Assembly (NCBI RefSeq): GCF_001544495.1
Contig: NZ_FCNZ02000035.1
Location: forward strand, 1 to 40,902
Direction of reading: 5' to 3'
Source: Caballeronia telluris
Lineage (GTDB): Bacteria > Pseudomonadota > Gammaproteobacteria > Burkholderiales > Burkholderiaceae
Length of the DNA: 40,902 nt
The position numbers and the translations under genes are program-made. Below the pieces are notes generated by a model, which saw only the letters and a program-made list of their open reading frames with translations, was not told the origin of the DNA and did no database searches. Shown here one piece after another: positions 1-8,651 of this stretch (its first letter is position 1; every line of letters begins with the position of its first letter).

Positions 1-78
1 CCTTGGTTGCACCCTCATCCAACGCCAGGAATCGTTTCTCACCGTTCAGGCACATAACGCCGAAGGGAACAGAAGCCC

Positions 79-987
79 GACAATCTGAAATCGGGTGTGC
101 ACAAGCCCGGATTCTACGACCCCGACATCAATCCGACCTATCAGGAAATGGCCTCGCATTACTCCGTGGCTGTGATCCCCGCTCGCAGTAAAAAACCGAG
201 GGACAAGCCGAAAGCAGAGTTATCGGTCCTCCTGGTGCAGAGATGGGTTCTTGCACGCCTGCGCAATCAGCGCTTCTTCAACCTCGACGAGGCCAACCGC
301 GCCATCGCCGCACTGCTGACCGACCTGAACAACCGGCCCTTCAAAAAGTTGCCTGGCTGCCGCCGTAGCGTCTTCGACGAGATCGATCGCCCGGCACTCA
401 GGCCATTGCCTGAGCGGCCCTATCAATACGCAGAGTGGAAGGTCGCACGCGTCGGTCCGGACTATCACGTTGAGCTCGACCAGCACTACTACTCGGTGCC
501 GTACCGCTATGCGCGCGAACAGGTCGACATGCGTCATACAGCCAACACGGTCGAGATCTTCCATCGCGGCCAGCGCATTGCCGCACACGGCAAAAGCGCT
601 CGCCGTCGGTACCACACCACGATCGACGCGCACATGCCGCCGGAGCATCTGGCTGTCGCCAAAGGCTGGGATCCGCAGCGGCTGCGTGACTGGGCTGCCG
701 ACATCGGTCCGCACACGGCGGCCGTCATCCAGCACCTGCTGGGCGCCCGCAAGCACCCGCAGCAATCCTATCGAACCTGCCTGGGCGTGCTGCGCATGGG
801 CAAGGACTACGGGCGCGACCGGCTCGAAGCCGCCTGCCGCCGCGCCATCGATTTGAAAGCGCCGAACTACAAGTTCATTGCTTCGACGCTCAAGAACGGC
901 CTGGACCAGGAGCCCGAAGCGGCTCCCGCCCAGGCTGACCTGCCGCTTATGCACGCCAACGTGCGCGGGCCGTCCTACTACCATTGA
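79..987 (+). pseudogene. istA: IS21-family transposase IstA, 5'-truncated remnant
   Basis: This is the C-terminal half of an IS21-family transposase. The frame becomes IstA-like at the DNLKSG motif (codons from 79), which carries the second Asp of the DDE catalytic triad. The Glu follows in the KPRDKPKAE segment. The rest (HYYSVPYRY, the ARRRYHTT region) matches the usual C-terminal beta-barrel and helical part of IstA. Upstream, the same frame has a stop at 55-57 and no IstA similarity, so the N-terminal helix-turn-helix and the first catalytic Asp are missing. Full IstA is about 500 aa; about 300 remain. A GTG at 97 could start translation, but the product would lack a complete active site. 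istB follows after 12 bp. The deletion junction lies around 57-78. I am confident of the family and fairly confident that it is inactive. Confidence 0.88.
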
Positions 988-999
988 AAGGGAGTCGTT

Positions 1000-1758
1000 A
1001 TGCTGCAACATCCCACTGTCGACAAACTGCACGCGCTGCGTCTGCCTGGCATGGCTGCGGCGCTTGCCGAGCAACAGAGCCAGGACGGCATCGACCGGCT
1101 CAGCTTTGAAGAACGCCTGGGGTTGCTGGTCGAGCGCGAAGCTAGCGAACGTGACTCGCGACAAACAGCGGCCCGGCTGCGCCGGGCCAGACTGAAGATC
1201 CCCGACGCGTCGCCGGAGGACATCGACTATCGCACCGCCCGCGGGCTAGATCGGGCGCTCACCGCCCGTCTGCTGACCTGTGAATGGATTCGGGAGCGGC
1301 AGAATCTGATCCTCGTCGCGCCAACCGGGCTCGGCAAGAGTTGGTTGGGGTGTGCCTTCGCCATTCAGGCGTGCCGCCAGGGATTCTCCGCCTGCTATCT
1401 GCGTGTGCCGAAGCTCAGCGAGGAACTGGCGATCGCGCACGGCAGCGGCCAATACGCTCGGTGGCTTGCGCAACTGGCCAAGACGGATCTCGTCATTCTG
1501 GACGACCTGGCGATGGCGCCGCTCACGGATTCCGCGCGTCGTGATCTACTGGAGGTTCTCGACGACCGGCACGGACACCGATCCACACTGGCGACCAGCC
1601 AGATTCCCGTGGACCACTGGCACGAGGCGATCGGCGAACCCACCGTCGCGGACGCAATCCTCGACCGGCTCGTACACAACGCTCATCGCATCACGCTCGC
1701 CGGCGAATCGCTGCGCAAGACGCGTAGTCGATTGACTGCGAAGCCGCAGTCCGAGTAA
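1000..1758 (+). CDS. istB: IS21-family helper ATPase IstB
   Basis: This 252-aa AAA+ ATPase is the transposition helper of IS21 elements, which forms ATP-dependent oligomers on target DNA and activates IstA. A Walker A motif (APTGLGKSW, about residues 107-115) and a Walker B motif (LVILDDL, about 164-170) are visible, followed by the conserved TSQIPVDHWH stretch. The length is normal for the family. It starts at ATG 1000, 12 bp after the istA stop, with GGGAG upstream. The reading frame is intact, but with istA truncated the element is probably immobile unless a complete copy elsewhere supplies IstA. Confidence 0.93.
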   Translation: MLQHPTVDKLHALRLPGMAAALAEQQSQDGIDRLSFEERLGLLVEREASERDSRQTAARLRRARLKIPDASPEDIDYRTARGLDRALTARLLTCEWIRERQNLILVAPTGLGKSWLGCAFAIQACRQGFSACYLRVPKLSEELAIAHGSGQYARWLAQLAKTDLVILDDLAMAPLTDSARRDLLEVLDDRHGHRSTLATSQIPVDHWHEAIGEPTVADAILDRLVHNAHRITLAGESLRKTRSRLTAKPQSE

Positions 1759-1792
1759 AAAGGCAAGATCCCGCGTCGCTGCGCTCCGCTTG

Positions 1793-1878
1793 TTCGCGAT
1801 GGCGTGGAATCCTTGTTCGCTTTGCCGTGGAATCACGATTCACTTTGCCGTGGAATGGCTGTTCTCTTTGCGTGGAAT
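1793..1878 (+). repeat. Four 23-bp-period terminal repeats of the IS21 element
   Basis: Four related units ending in GTGGAAT begin at 1793, 1816, 1839 and 1862, exactly 23 bp apart. The consensus is about TTCNCTTTGCCGTGGAAT, and the first copy is the most diverged. Multiple spaced repeats inside the ends are typical IS21 transposase binding sites. They lie about 35-120 bp after istB, so this should be the right end of the element. The outer boundary is probably just beyond 1878. I could not find a matching left end, which agrees with the 5' truncation. Confidence 0.75.
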
Positions 1879-1986
1879 ACGCATCCGCCCCGACTACGAG
1901 TTTGATCAGTAGCGCTGCCGCGTGCCATGTCACCCATCCCGTTGCGCGTTGCCAACCGCCTTCCGCTTATTTAGACGGGCGGTTTG

Positions 1987-2867
1987 CTATGGTTTGTCGG
2001 GCGAAACTCCGAAGTCGGCTTCCGTGCCGCGCCCGCCAGTTCCCCGTCCGTGTGAAACGCGAGCGGCTGAGAGCCGCATCCAGTGTCGCAGTGCGATCAG
2101 CCCGCCAATCACGCTCATCATCGAACCCGGAATCCATAGCAGCAGCCCCCCATCTGCTGGTCGCGCATCGGGCTGAGCCACGTAAATGCGCGCCCACAAA
2201 TCGAGTAGATCGGATACAACTCGTGCGGTGTAAAAAAGATGTATGCGCCAAGCAGAATCTGCGGCGGAATTGCAGCGATAGCGATGAGAATGCGCCGGCC
2301 CGGCGTGAGGCGAGCGGGCGGCGCAGGCCGGAAATCAAGCACGAGCCACCAGAAGAGCAGGCCGTCAATCACCATGCTCCAATTCATTACACGATATAGC
2401 CGATAGTCAAGCATTGCCGCAAGGTGGATCGGGGAGAGCAGCCAGAAGTAGATCAGCCCGATAAAAAGCGTCAGTGCGACCACTGGATTGAATAGACCGG
2501 CGGACAGACGGCGCGCCGTTCTGGTGCCCAGCGCGGGCTGCAGCCAGCGCTGGCGCCAGTTAGTCGGGACGCCGGCGCGCAACGCGGCGCCCGGATAGGA
2601 CACCGCGATCAGGAACGGTCCGACGTGATGCAGCACGAGGTGCTGCAATCGATGCATAAAGAATTCATGTTCGAAAAAATAGTCGAGTCGCGTATGCAGC
2701 GCAACATCGATTGCTAAAAGACCCAGCCAGAACGAGACATGGCGCGAGACCGACACGCTGGCACATCGCGCGCCGCGCGCGAACAGAACTGCCGCGATCA
2801 GCACTGCCACCACGACGGTCGGTGAGGGCTCCCAAGGTTCGAGCCAGTAAAGCATCGACTGCATCAT
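1987..2867 (-). pseudogene. ctaG: Cytochrome c oxidase assembly protein CtaG (caa3 type), frameshifted
   Basis: This is a multi-pass membrane protein of the caa3_CtaG family, which assists copper delivery or assembly of cytochrome c oxidase. The frame from 2867 gives 249 aa with several hydrophobic helices and the family-like HRLQHLVLHHVGPF and LSPMRDQQMGG stretches. The C-terminus then turns into CCYGFRVR and stops at 2118. In the neighbouring frame the expected ending resumes directly as GGLLLWIPGSMMSVIGG and continues to a stop at 1987. The switch occurs at a six-C run, 2146-2151; one extra base there restores a full protein. The change could be real or a sequencing error. The start overlaps the SCO gene by 4 bp (ATGA), showing translational coupling. 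Its probable client is the caa3-type oxidase encoded at 13250-16968. Confidence 0.8.
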
Positions 2868-3508
2868 GACTTGGGCGAATCGATCAAACGCCGGAGGTCA
2901 TGCGCGATGGCATCGATGGAATCGTTGTCGGTGGCGAGCAGGCGTGCGTGGCCTTGCGTGTCGAAGATATAGACCGCGGAGCTGTGCGTGACTTCGTACT
3001 CGCCGTTCACGTCGCGCTTCTCCCTCTGGTAGGCCACGCGGTAACGCTTGGCGAGCGATTCGATCGCGCGATCCGAACCCGTCAGGCCGACCGCGTGCCG
3101 CGCGTCGAACGCGCGCACATACGCGTGCAGCGCGGCGGGCGTGTCGCGGGCGGGGTCGACGGTGATGAAGACAATCTGCGCACGACTGACGTCGGGGCCG
3201 ATTTGTTGCAGCACCTGCATGAGCCGCGTCAACGTTTCCGGACACACGTCCGGGCAATGTGTGTACCCGAAGTAGACAAGTGCCGCGCGTCCTTCAAACG
3301 TCTGAGCGGTGACCGCGCGCCCTCCGTCGTCAACCAGCGAGAGTGCGAGGTCAGGCAAGTGGCCGCTTATATTGGCAAGGCGCCACGGTTCGCCGGTCCG
3401 AGAACACGCAGTGAAGACGACACCTAGCAATGCGGCGGCGACGAACAAGTGAACGCCGGGGCCCTTGCGCCAAAGGTGCAACAATCCAAGCATTTGGAAC
3501 TCCACCAA
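2864..3508 (-). CDS. SCO1/SenC family copper chaperone
   Basis: This 214-aa thioredoxin-fold protein of the SCO family delivers copper to the CuA centre of cytochrome oxidase subunit II. The copper/redox motif CPDVC lies in YFGYTHCPDVCPE and the distal conserved His is in EVTHSSAVY. The N-terminus has a hydrophobic helix ending in a lipobox-like FTAC, so it is probably a membrane-anchored protein facing the periplasm. An internal start at the next Met (MLGLLHLW) is possible. It precedes ctaG with a 4-bp overlap and is divergent from the oxidase cluster, which contains a CuA-type subunit II. No promoter palindrome of the kind described elsewhere in this window was seen directly upstream. Confidence 0.9.
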   Translation of the reverse strand: MVEFQMLGLLHLWRKGPGVHLFVAAALLGVVFTACSRTGEPWRLANISGHLPDLALSLVDDGGRAVTAQTFEGRAALVYFGYTHCPDVCPETLTRLMQVLQQIGPDVSRAQIVFITVDPARDTPAALHAYVRAFDARHAVGLTGSDRAIESLAKRYRVAYQREKRDVNGEYEVTHSSAVYIFDTQGHARLLATDNDSIDAIAHDLRRLIDSPKS

Positions 3509-3600
3509 TATTCGGTGCGCCAGGTTAACAGGATACGTGAGTGCCCAGACAAACGCCTTCCTCCAAGACGATCCGGGCTTTATGACTCGGGATGGAGAGG

Positions 3601-3858
3601 TCAGGCAACTGTTTTTTTTAGATAGCCCGGCACTCCGATTGCCAATCCGCTTCTCGCGACGTCGATGCCGCGCCTCCCTGCGGCATCAAATTCGTCCTCC
3701 GTGGTTGGCGCCGCGACGAGCGCCCGAGATGATATCTGCCCAACAAACTCTCCGAGTGGCACAGTCGTCTTCCTGCCCGCTGGCTTCGCGCACGAACCCA
3801 ACAATGCCGCGGTGTCTTCATTTTCCTGCACTTCACTTATTGATGTAATTTGTATCAC
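3601..3858 (-). CDS. Doubtful small hypothetical ORF
   Basis: This is an open frame of about 85 codons. Its apparent GTG start at 3858 lies inside the promoter palindrome at 3853-3873, so a downstream start such as the GTG at about 3831 (MQENEDTAALLG) would be more likely. There are no recognisable domains, signal peptide or membrane segments. It fills most of the gap between the SCO gene and the oxidase cluster. I do not recognise it and cannot exclude chance. Confidence 0.25.
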   Translation of the reverse strand: MIQITSISEVQENEDTAALLGSCAKPAGRKTTVPLGEFVGQISSRALVAAPTTEDEFDAAGRRGIDVARSGLAIGVPGYLKKTVA

Positions 3859-3873
3859 GAGATGATATATATT
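3853..3873 (+). promoter_or_regulatory. Palindromic operator plus -10 box, copy a (upstream of the ThDP enzyme/oxidase cluster)
   Basis: The core TCACGAGATGA spans 3855-3865 and is embedded in TATCA-N5-TGATA. Two bases later comes TATATT (3868-3873), a plausible -10 box on the plus strand. The spacing equals that of seven other copies in this window. The next plus-strand gene starts at 4133, leaving a leader of about 250 nt. The reverse strand also shows a weak -10 (CAAATT) at the same spacing, so bidirectional use is possible. Confidence 0.6.
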
Positions 3874-4132
3874 ACCTGCAATCTTTGTTGCTCGCCTTGC
3901 GGTGACAGTGCGTTAGTTCCGACCTGCAGAAGCATCATTGTTCCTTGCAAGCGTTGACCCCAAAGGCGGCCCCTCTCAACCTTCCCGTTCTCGAGCAACG
4001 GTCGTTGACGACTGCGTCAACCGGCACGGAGTTTGCGCTGTTGTCTACGTTCGAGGTTGTACAGACCTGCTAATCAAGACCTCATTGGCCGAACATCCGT
4101 GCGAATGTTCAGCTTTCTGCAAGGAGATGGTA

Positions 4133-5938
4133 ATGTCAGAAACCGTCGGCGACTTTCTAGTTGATCGTCTTCACGCCTGGGGGGTGCGCCGGATCTTTGG
4201 ATATCCCGGCGACGGCATCAATGGCGTCTTGGGCGCACTCAATCGCGCTAACGGAAAGATCGAATTTATTCAGGTCCGCCACGAGGAGATGGCGGCGTTC
4301 ATGGCGTCGGCCCATGCGAAGTTTACTGGCGAGTTGGGCGTTTGCATCGCGACGTCGGGCCCGGGTGCCTCGCACCTGCTCACCGGGCTCTACGACGCAC
4401 GGATGGATCACATGCCGGTGCTCGCGATTACGGGCCAGCAAGCGCGGGCCGCCCTCGGCGGCCACTATCAGCAGGAACTCGATCTTGTGTCGATGTTCAA
4501 GGACGTGGCTGGTGCTTTCGTGCAACAGGCGAGTGTGCCCTCCCAGGTGCGCCATCTCGTCGATCGGGCGGTCCGCACGGCCCTGTCCCAGCGCAAGGTC
4601 ACGGCGATCATCCTTCCAAATGACCTGCAGGACCTCGACTACGAGCCTCCCGCGCGCAAGCACGGCACCTTGCATTCCGGCGTCGGATTCACCGCCCCGA
4701 AACTTGTTCCTTACGACGCCGACCTGCGGCGTGCTGCCGAGGTGCTGAACGAGGGGAAGAAGGTCGCGATCCTGGTCGGAGCCGGCGCGCTTGGCGCAAC
4801 CGATGAAGTCATCGCCGTAGCCGACAAACTCGGCGCAGGCGTTGCGAAGGCACTCCTTGGGAAGGCTGTGCTGCCCGATAACCTGCCGTGGGTTACGGGC
4901 TCCATCGGATTGCTCGGAACCAAGTCCAGCTACGACATGATGATGCAATGCGACACGTTGCTGATGATCGGCTCAGGCTTTCCGTACTCGGAATTCCTGC
5001 CGAAGGAGGGCGACGCGCGCGGCGTGCAGATCGACATCAAGGCCGACATGCTGAGCCTGCGTTACCCGATGGACGTCAATCTGGTAGGCGACAGTGCCGA
5101 AACCCTGCGCGCGCTCCTGCCGCTGCTCGAAGAGAAGCCAGACCGCGCGTGGCGCAAGAAAATCGAAGGCTGGACCGCCGAGTGGTGGAAGACGCTCGAA
5201 AAGCGCGCGCTCGAAACAACGACGGGCGGCGTCAACCCGCAGCGCACCGTCTGGGAACTCTCTAAACGAGTTCACTCCGACGCGATTGTCACGAGCGATT
5301 CGGGGTCGTGCGCGAACTGGTATGCCCGCGACCTGAAAGTGCAGCGTGGCATGATGTGCTCGCTCTCCGGCGGGCTCGCGTCGATGGGGGCGGCGGTGCC
5401 TTACGCGATCGCCGCGAAGTTTGCATTCCCCGGACGCCCGGTGATCGCGCTTGTCGGCGATGGCGCGATGCAGATGAATAACATGGCCGAGTTGATCACC
5501 GTATCGAAGTACTGGAAGCAATGGTCAAATCCGCGCTGGATCTGCATGGTGCTGAACAACCAGGACCTAAACCAGGTCACGTGGGAGCAACGCGTGATGG
5601 AGGGCGACCCGAAGTTTGAAGCATCGCAGGACATTCCATCGGTGGCTTATCACAAGTTTGCCGAATTGATCGGCCTGAAGGGCATCTACGTTGACGATGC
5701 CGAGCATATGGGTGCGGCGTGGGACGAAGCGCTCGCGGCAGATCGTCCGGTGGTGATCGAAGTGAAAGCCGACCCGAACGTACCACCCTTGCCGCCACAC
5801 ATCACAATGGCGCAGGCGAAGGCCTTCGCGACGACGCTGATGAAGGGCGATCCGGAGCAGGGCCACATGCTGCTCGAAACTGCGAAGCAGGTGCTAAGCG
5901 CCGTGCTACCAGGGCATAAGGACGGCGAAAAGAAGTAG
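4133..5938 (+). CDS. Thiamine diphosphate-dependent enzyme, pyruvate oxidase/dehydrogenase (quinone)-like
   Basis: This 601-aa enzyme has the three-domain ThDP fold. The N-terminal Pyr domain has the catalytic Glu (VRHEE, E51) and the ATSGPGASHLLTG stretch. A central FAD/nucleotide-binding-type domain spans about 190-350. The C-terminal PP domain has the metal/ThDP motif GDGAMQMNN near residue 442. The overall look is that of PoxB-like pyruvate:quinone oxidoreductases rather than acetolactate synthase, but the substrate is not provable from sequence. ATG 4133 was chosen because AAGGAG ends 6 nt before it; the frame stays open to 3938 without support. It is the first gene of the long plus-strand cluster, and the enolase-superfamily gene follows after 13 bp. 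If PoxB-like, it would convert pyruvate to acetate and CO2 and pass electrons to quinone, feeding the oxidase encoded downstream. Confidence 0.9.
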   Translation: MSETVGDFLVDRLHAWGVRRIFGYPGDGINGVLGALNRANGKIEFIQVRHEEMAAFMASAHAKFTGELGVCIATSGPGASHLLTGLYDARMDHMPVLAITGQQARAALGGHYQQELDLVSMFKDVAGAFVQQASVPSQVRHLVDRAVRTALSQRKVTAIILPNDLQDLDYEPPARKHGTLHSGVGFTAPKLVPYDADLRRAAEVLNEGKKVAILVGAGALGATDEVIAVADKLGAGVAKALLGKAVLPDNLPWVTGSIGLLGTKSSYDMMMQCDTLLMIGSGFPYSEFLPKEGDARGVQIDIKADMLSLRYPMDVNLVGDSAETLRALLPLLEEKPDRAWRKKIEGWTAEWWKTLEKRALETTTGGVNPQRTVWELSKRVHSDAIVTSDSGSCANWYARDLKVQRGMMCSLSGGLASMGAAVPYAIAAKFAFPGRPVIALVGDGAMQMNNMAELITVSKYWKQWSNPRWICMVLNNQDLNQVTWEQRVMEGDPKFEASQDIPSVAYHKFAELIGLKGIYVDDAEHMGAAWDEALAADRPVVIEVKADPNVPPLPPHITMAQAKAFATTLMKGDPEQGHMLLETAKQVLSAVLPGHKDGEKK

Positions 5939-5951
5939 GCGCCCCCCAACC

Positions 5952-7055
5952 ATGACTATCCCGACACTTCACGACGCCGCGATCACCGCCGTCCGTGCGC
6001 AGGCGTACACGATTCCGACCGACGCGCCCGAAGCCGATGGCACCTTTGGGTGGGACTCGACTACGCTCCTTGTTGTCGAAGCGGACGCGGGCGGGAAGAC
6101 AGGCATCGGCTATACCTATACCGATGCGTGCGCGACGTCTTTGATCCGCGGCGCACTGGCCGAAGCGGTGCTGCATCGCGACGCATTCGACGTGCGCGCC
6201 GCATGGGTTGCGATGCAAAAGAGGGTACGCAATATCGGCCGGGCAGGCGTTGCGGCGACCGCTGTTTCAGCCCTCGACTGTGCATTGTGGGACCTGAAGG
6301 CCAAGCTTCTCGGACTGCCGCTCGTGCACCTGCTTGGCGTGATTCGCGAGCGGGTTCCGATCTACGGGAGCGGAGGTTTCACCACCTACACCGATGCGCG
6401 CCTCAGAGATCAATTGTCGGCATGGATCGCCGAGGGCGGCTGCCGCTGGGTCAAGATGAAGATCGGCACCGAGCCTCAACGCGATCCGAGCCGCGTGCGT
6501 GCGGCACGTGAGGCGATCGGCGACGCCGGCTTGTTTGTGGATGCAAACGGAGCGCTCACGCAAAAAGAGGCGCTGCACTACGCCGAGGTTTTCGCGCAAT
6601 ACGGCGTGCAATGGTTCGAGGAGCCCGTGTCCTCCGATGACCTCGCCGCATTGAGCGCCTTGCGCCGCGCGGTGGCATCGATGGAGGTCGCGGCGGGCGA
6701 ATACGGCTACACCCTTGACTATTTCCGACGCATGCTGGACGCGTGTGCCGTCGACGTCTTGCAGGCCGATGTAAGCCGTTGCGGCGGTATTACGGGCTTT
6801 CTGGACGTGGCGACGCTCTGTGACGCGTATCACATGGCGCTCTCCGCGCACTGCGCACCGGCACTGCATCTGCATGTCGCGTGCGCAGTGCCGCGCCTCA
6901 TTCACCAGGAATGGTTTCATGACCACGTGCGCATTGAAGCGATGCTGTTCGACGGCGCGCCGCGTGCAGCCGACGGCTCAATAACACCGGATTTCTCGCG
7001 TCCAGGCTGTGGTCTGGAACTGAAGCGCGCGGATGCCCGGGCCTTTGCCGTGTGA
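5952..7055 (+). CDS. Enolase superfamily enzyme (mandelate racemase/muconate lactonizing type)
   Basis: This 367-aa protein has a capping domain followed by a TIM barrel. Visible catalytic and metal residues are K168-M-K170, Asp197 in VDANGAL, Glu223 in WFEEPVSSDD, Glu250 in AAGEYGY, and His300 in SAHCAPALH. A Lys pair on strand 2 with a His near strand 7 is the mandelate-racemase subgroup arrangement, which includes sugar-acid dehydratases. The most economical role beside a GMC/gluconate-dehydrogenase set is racemisation or dehydration of an aldonic or related hydroxy acid, but this is inference. It starts 13 bp after the ThDP gene and ends 10 bp before the next start, consistent with one transcript. 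Confidence 0.88.
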   Translation: MTIPTLHDAAITAVRAQAYTIPTDAPEADGTFGWDSTTLLVVEADAGGKTGIGYTYTDACATSLIRGALAEAVLHRDAFDVRAAWVAMQKRVRNIGRAGVAATAVSALDCALWDLKAKLLGLPLVHLLGVIRERVPIYGSGGFTTYTDARLRDQLSAWIAEGGCRWVKMKIGTEPQRDPSRVRAAREAIGDAGLFVDANGALTQKEALHYAEVFAQYGVQWFEEPVSSDDLAALSALRRAVASMEVAAGEYGYTLDYFRRMLDACAVDVLQADVSRCGGITGFLDVATLCDAYHMALSAHCAPALHLHVACAVPRLIHQEWFHDHVRIEAMLFDGAPRAADGSITPDFSRPGCGLELKRADARAFAV

Positions 7056-7065
7056 GGGGGCATCG

Positions 7066-8001
7066 ATGAGTGCAAGGAATGCGAGGACAGTGGGGGTTGG
7101 CATCGCAGCCGGCGCCGTAGTCGGTGCGGTGCTACTAAGCGCGCTCGCGCGACGTCGTTCCGGCGCCGCAGGGCTGCCTGGCGTTGAAACAGCCGCACAT
7201 CTCGATGCCGCGCGCGCGTTCAATCGGAGCTCGGCACTGCTCGCCTTGTCCGTGCTCGCGGATAGCGGCATCGAGCATTATCGCGGCTCGTTTGCGAACA
7301 AGGCGATGTATACGCCGCTCATCAGCTCGCTTCTCTCGCTCGCAGCAGGGCTGCATGGCGGCGCTGACAGCGTCGCGCGCAAGCATCCGGTGCGTAATGT
7401 CGTTTATCTCACGGCTGCATCTGCGGGCATTGCGGGCACCGGATTTCATCTCTACAACATCACGAAACGCCCGGGTGGCATCAGCTGGCACAACCTTTTT
7501 TATGCGGCGCCGATCGGCGCACCAATGGCGTTGCTCCTTTCGGGCGCACTCGGTGCGGTCGCTGAGCGCTTGCGCGATGAACCCGCGGTCGAGCCGCAGT
7601 TATTCGGCATGCAGGCGGGACGGGCACTGGGACTTGCAGCCGCCGCCGGTTTGGCGGGCACCGTCGGCGAGGTCGCCTTGCTGCATTTTCGGGGCGCATT
7701 TCAGAATCCGGCCATGTATGCGCCGGTTACGGCGGGGCCACTCGCGTGCGCGCTACTTACGCACGCAGCGCTCGCGGCGCCCCGCGAGCGCTGGTTCACG
7801 CGTGTATGGCTCAGGATCACCGCCGCACTGGGTTTTATTGGCGTGGGCTTTCATGCACGCGGCGTCGCGCGCAATCAGGGCGGTTGGCGCAACTGGAGCC
7901 AGAACGTTCTCAATGGACCGCCATTGCCTGCGCCGCCTAGTTTCTCTGCATTGGCGCTCGCGGGCCTCGCGGCACTGCGGCTCAGGGAGACAGAAAAATG
8001 A
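7066..8001 (+). CDS. Polytopic membrane protein with two homologous halves, function unknown
   Basis: This 311-aa hydrophobic protein belongs to no family I can name. It is an internal duplication: residues about 60-170 and 196-305 align at an offset of 135-136. Matching pairs are HYRGSFANKAMYTP (71-84) with HFRGAFQNPAMYAP (207-220), and GTGFH (124-128) with GVGFH (259-263). Each half has two to three hydrophobic helices and two conserved His residues. The N-terminal helix (about 8-28) may be an anchor. The start ATG 7066 has GAGGGGG upstream. Its stop overlaps the start of the subunit 3 gene by 4 bp, so the products are probably made in step. Conserved His in membrane repeats would allow haem or quinone binding and make it a candidate membrane partner of the flavoprotein dehydrogenase; this is inference. 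Confidence 0.8.
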   Translation: MSARNARTVGVGIAAGAVVGAVLLSALARRRSGAAGLPGVETAAHLDAARAFNRSSALLALSVLADSGIEHYRGSFANKAMYTPLISSLLSLAAGLHGGADSVARKHPVRNVVYLTAASAGIAGTGFHLYNITKRPGGISWHNLFYAAPIGAPMALLLSGALGAVAERLRDEPAVEPQLFGMQAGRALGLAAAAGLAGTVGEVALLHFRGAFQNPAMYAPVTAGPLACALLTHAALAAPRERWFTRVWLRITAALGFIGVGFHARGVARNQGGWRNWSQNVLNGPPLPAPPSFSALALAGLAALRLRETEK

Positions 8002-8651
8002 CATTGCCGCCCGCTTCTCGGTATCCTGGCTATGACGTGCTAAACAAGCGCGACACCGTCTCGTGGGACGACGCGACACGCGCTGTGATCGACGAACGGC
8101 TAGGCACGCCCTCCGAGCCCAGCTTCTTCAATCCCGTTGAATGGCGCGCGCTTCTGGCGCTGTGCGCCTGCATCGTGCCGCAGCGCAGTGATGCATCGCA
8201 AATACCGGTCGCCGCGCTGGTTGACGCGATGCTCAGTGCGAATCATGGCGATGGTTATCGCGACGCTCGCCTTCCGCCGCTGCGCGACGCCTGGAAAAGG
8301 GGGCTCGCCGCGCTCGACGCTGAGAGCCGCGTGCGTTGCGACTTGCCTTTTGCAAGCATCGGCGAGGAAGCACAAATCGCACTATTGCAATCAGTGCAGG
8401 CGGGTGACTTACACGGCGACTTCTGGCAGGGCATGCCGTCGAAGCTCTTTTTCTCGGAACGCGTGCTGCACGATATCTGCGGCGCGTACTACTCGCACCC
8501 TCACGCGTGGAGCCAGATCGGTTTCGGCGGTCCCGCGAATCCGCGCGGCTACGTACGCATGAACTTCAATCGACGGGACCCGTGGGAAGCGGTCGAGGCG
8601 AACCCCGGCGCTGGGAGCAATGCACGCACGGAGAACCGGCATGCTCGATGA
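7998..8651 (+). CDS. Gluconate 2-dehydrogenase subunit 3 family protein
   Basis: This 217-aa protein resembles the small (gamma) subunit of membrane-bound FAD dehydrogenases for gluconate, glucose or sorbitol. It shows FFNPVEWRALLALCACIVPQ, then LFFSERVLHDICGAYYSHP and WSQIGFGGPANPRGY, which are the typical landmarks. Known members normally carry a twin-arginine signal that exports the folded complex, but none is visible here: the N-terminus is MTLPPASRYPGYDVLNKRD. It overlaps the preceding membrane protein by 4 bp and the following GMC gene by 11 bp, so the three are very probably co-translated partners. Confidence 0.88.
   Translation: MTLPPASRYPGYDVLNKRDTVSWDDATRAVIDERLGTPSEPSFFNPVEWRALLALCACIVPQRSDASQIPVAALVDAMLSANHGDGYRDARLPPLRDAWKRGLAALDAESRVRCDLPFASIGEEAQIALLQSVQAGDLHGDFWQGMPSKLFFSERVLHDICGAYYSHPHAWSQIGFGGPANPRGYVRMNFNRRDPWEAVEANPGAGSNARTENRHAR

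Noticed and set aside
220..1164. Long minus-strand ORF opposite istA/istB
   Set aside because: Shadow of the transposase genes; no domain and no start signal.
3938..4132. Upstream extension of the ThDP enzyme
   Set aside because: Residues before MSETVGDF do not match the fold, and AAGGAG supports ATG 4133.
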